Assembly (NCBI GenBank): GCA_026261815.1
Contig: JAMPIT010000566.1
Coordinates: forward strand, 29,289,001 to 29,353,000
DNA: 64,000 nt
Direction of reading: 5' to 3'
Source: Monarcha castaneiventris obscurior
Lineage: Eukaryota > Chordata > Aves > Passeriformes > Monarchidae
Part shown: piece after piece, positions 62,801 to 64,000 of the stretch
Layout: each line of letters begins with the position of its first letter
How positions within the stretch are numbered: the first letter of the stretch is position 1
Notes under the pieces: generated by a model
Seen by the model: only the letters and a program-made list of their open reading frames with translations
Told to the model about the DNA's origin: nothing
The model's database searches: none
Translations under genes and position numbers: made by a program

Positions 62801-64000
62801 AGTTTATAGTTCACAGCATCTCTGCATATATTTACCAGTAAATATAATTTTTTTTAATGCATTCATTTAAGATAAAAATCATCTCTCTAAACCTGTAAGC
62901 TTAGTTCTCATGTACACTTGGGTAAGGGGGAGGGAGAAGAGATCATGGGGAGAGAATGCACTGAAACCTACCCCTGGAAGACATGCAAAGTCTTCTGATT
63001 CCCAGGCAATCAAAGAGCAGGTTCCTGTGCCCAGCTGCAATGCTCCCCACTAGCAGGGAGGACTGAAAATACAATAACTAAATCCAGTTAAAGTTGTCAT
63101 TTCTGTGCCTTACTTATGCTTGGTACACCTCTCCAGTCCTCTCCCAGGTGCAACCTTAGCATACATAAGCAGGTTTGCATCTTGGCTGCAGTGACAGCTT
63201 CTATGAATATCTGTGTCACCCACCATGTGGACCTTCCAGCATGTCTGGATGAGTACCACAGCCAACAGGAGAGTCAGCTGAGGAGGAAGAAAATGAGGAT
63301 AGAGGGCAAGAACAGGGCAGGAAACACTGAGCTGCAGCTTTGGGGTGCCTGTGCCAGAAAAGAAGAGAACTTTGATTTCCAAAAGGACAAGGAAGCAGAA
63401 AAACAGGCACAGCTTGGAGGAAGGAGTCTGTAATTAAACAGCCTTGGGTGTGCTGGGGTAATCAAGAGAAAGGGGATTTTATGAAACGAAAAGTGTTAAT
63501 CAACAATAACCATAGGAGGAGAATAAGACAGGCTGTCACATGTAAAGACTGGAGTTTGATACCTTAACAGGGGTGCATTAGGCACTCAGTTTGGCCTTTT
63601 GGGTTGGGGCTTTCAATCCTTCAATGTAGACAAGTACTGTCTACTGCTAGGAATAAGATGTAAGCAGGGAATAGAGAAGTTTCTGGGGACATTCAGATCT
63701 CAAGTGGCAGGTTTGGTTATCCCACTTCTGCTCTGGTGTAAGTTTATTACAAAATATACCTTCAGGAGAAAAGAGTATTATTTTTTTCCTAGGTCACATT
63801 TGTAGAGGCACTGTTATTATTTTTAATTATACATTGATATTTTTTGCAGAATTTTCTCCTCTTCATTAATATTCTCCTCACTTTCTAAGAAACAGCTTTG
63901 GAGTTTGTCTTTCAGAATTGTTTCCTTTAAATATTTTACTCCAGGGACCTCAGGCACTAAACTGTCTGCTTTTTCTACTTTCCTCTCAAGGCACATTGTC
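59823..64000. other. AT-rich unique DNA, nothing recognised
   Basis: It begins with a 47-base open segment (59823-59869) that has a good acceptor (TTTTTCTTTAG) and donor (GTAAGT), too short to call. The 105-codon plus frame at 63116-63433 has no family resemblance. No transposon was recognised. Confidence 0.45.

Overview
This looks like about 64 kb of vertebrate nuclear DNA from a bird, most likely a songbird. The recognisable content is transposon relics: several minus-strand CR1 LINE 3' ends (the 'catagaa...gaatggtt...ggaagggacct' signature) and several avian endogenous-retrovirus (ERV) LTRs. Family assignments rest on remembered resemblance, since no database could be searched. Base composition is AT-rich, and stop codons are dense in all frames. 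I see no bacterial-type operon, no recognisable protein-coding gene, no rRNA or tRNA, and no CRISPR array. The window reads as a gene desert or the inside of a very large intron.

Layout. 1-376 is a minus-strand ERV LTR cut by the window edge, next to an old CR1 piece (about 415-600). 7379-8370 holds an ancient CR1 3' end whose terminal part, with its flank, exists twice. 8522-9314 is a 5'-truncated plus-strand ERV LTR. 10413-12500 is a transposon pile-up: two CR1s head-to-tail, one carrying LTR-like DNA and the other split by a complete solo LTR (11730-12205). About 12500-31700 is mostly unique AT-rich DNA. 31775-31955 is an isolated CpG-rich patch in AT-rich surroundings. 32136-32736 is a plus-strand LTR; two minus-strand relatives lie at 43132-43685 (with an ATA microsatellite inside) and 48160-48714. 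CR1 pieces lie at 33355-33600, 35622-35703 and 47581-48048. 37061-37429 is a 369-bp AGAGG pentanucleotide array. 52332-52804 is a second copy of the LTR at 11730, in opposite orientation and about 93% identical by eye. From 52805 to the end I recognise nothing.

Possible genes. Four stretches combine an open frame with splice-site-like edges: 3354-3611 (-), 28653-28842 (-), 38179-38402 (-) and 23676-23767 (+). I recognise none of the peptides. The reading phases I checked do not join them into one transcript, so each is a low-confidence candidate exon. Chance splice-flanked open frames are expected in 64 kb. Transcript data or cross-species alignment would decide.

I did not find a new biological system. 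The items most worth a second look are the inverted LTR pair, the isolated CpG patch, the candidate exon at 3354-3611 and the long AGAGG tract.
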